The position numbers were made by a program, and so were the translations under genes. A stretch of 50,474 nucleotides of DNA, from assembly GCA_045629945.1 (NCBI GenBank), contig JAZQSE010000015.1, positions 1 through 50,474 on the forward strand. Direction: 5' to 3'. Numbering within the stretch: position 1 is the stretch's first letter; the number at the start of each line of letters is the position of its first letter. The notes under the pieces are model-generated. The model worked only from the letters and a program-made list of their open reading frames with translations, was not told where the DNA came from and made no database searches. This stretch comes from UBA1765 sp045629945 (GTDB taxonomy: Bacteria > Fibrobacterota > Fibrobacteria > Fibrobacterales > Fibrobacteraceae). Shown here piece by piece: positions 50,473 to 50,474 of this stretch.

Positions 50473-50474
50473 CA

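Overview
The window reads as bacterial chromosome, most likely from the Fibrobacterota. The signs are lipoproteins with poly-serine linkers, a CotH-type cell-surface lipoprotein, a PorV-like outer-membrane barrel, a LolA-like carrier and other envelope genes typical of a diderm. The backbone is AT-rich (about 35% GC where I counted a line) and densely packed. Many genes overlap by 4-12 bases, and TTG and GTG starts are common. The phylum call is an inference from protein style; there is no rRNA in the window.

Layout. 1-480 is non-coding with degenerate interspersed repeats and a strong terminator. 485-1369 is a repeat-containing lipoprotein. 1547-6618 (minus) runs coaBC, a UDG-like protein, dnaB, mlaE, mlaF. 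6710-6889 is a 59-residue stand-alone glycyl-radical domain of class III ribonucleotide reductase with NrdR-like boxes upstream. 7075-8934 is a DEAD-box RNA helicase. tRNA-Ser, hisF and tldD follow on plus, then an NSS transporter, tRNA-Val and cysK on minus. 14463-15932 is an outer-membrane DUF3943-like protein. 15946-20303 (minus) runs gatB, a small membrane protein, a TPR protein and an M29 aminopeptidase. 20489-24958 (minus) holds an HD-GYP protein, birA, a secreted protein, tsaD and a YbbR protein. 25060-30471 (plus) is the coupled run ftsX, envC-like, holB, recJ and a membrane protein. After tRNA-Leu comes a minus-strand quinone/heme run, menG, ubiX, ubiA, an easily missed 59-residue membrane protein, and hemG/hemY. 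Then come the CotH lipoprotein (minus), sufS and serS (plus), a LOG protein, a Ser/Thr kinase with a rhomboid-like TPR membrane protein, and on minus recF, a PorV-like barrel, a FlgD-Ig propeller protein and a LolA-like protein.

From 48368 the sequence changes character. The 5' half of a tRNA gene stops at its anticodon loop, and next to it lies a GC-rich (about 57%) tyrosine integrase. Small genes of unknown function follow, with a partial gene at the window edge. This looks like one end of an integrated element whose other end lies beyond the window.

The items most worth a second look are the free glycyl-radical domain, the kinase plus pseudo-rhomboid pair, the hidden small protein in the menaquinone/heme operon, and the interrupted tRNA. 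I found no CRISPR array, no IS element and no clear defence or biosynthetic cluster. Calls rest on reading motifs by eye; no database search was run.
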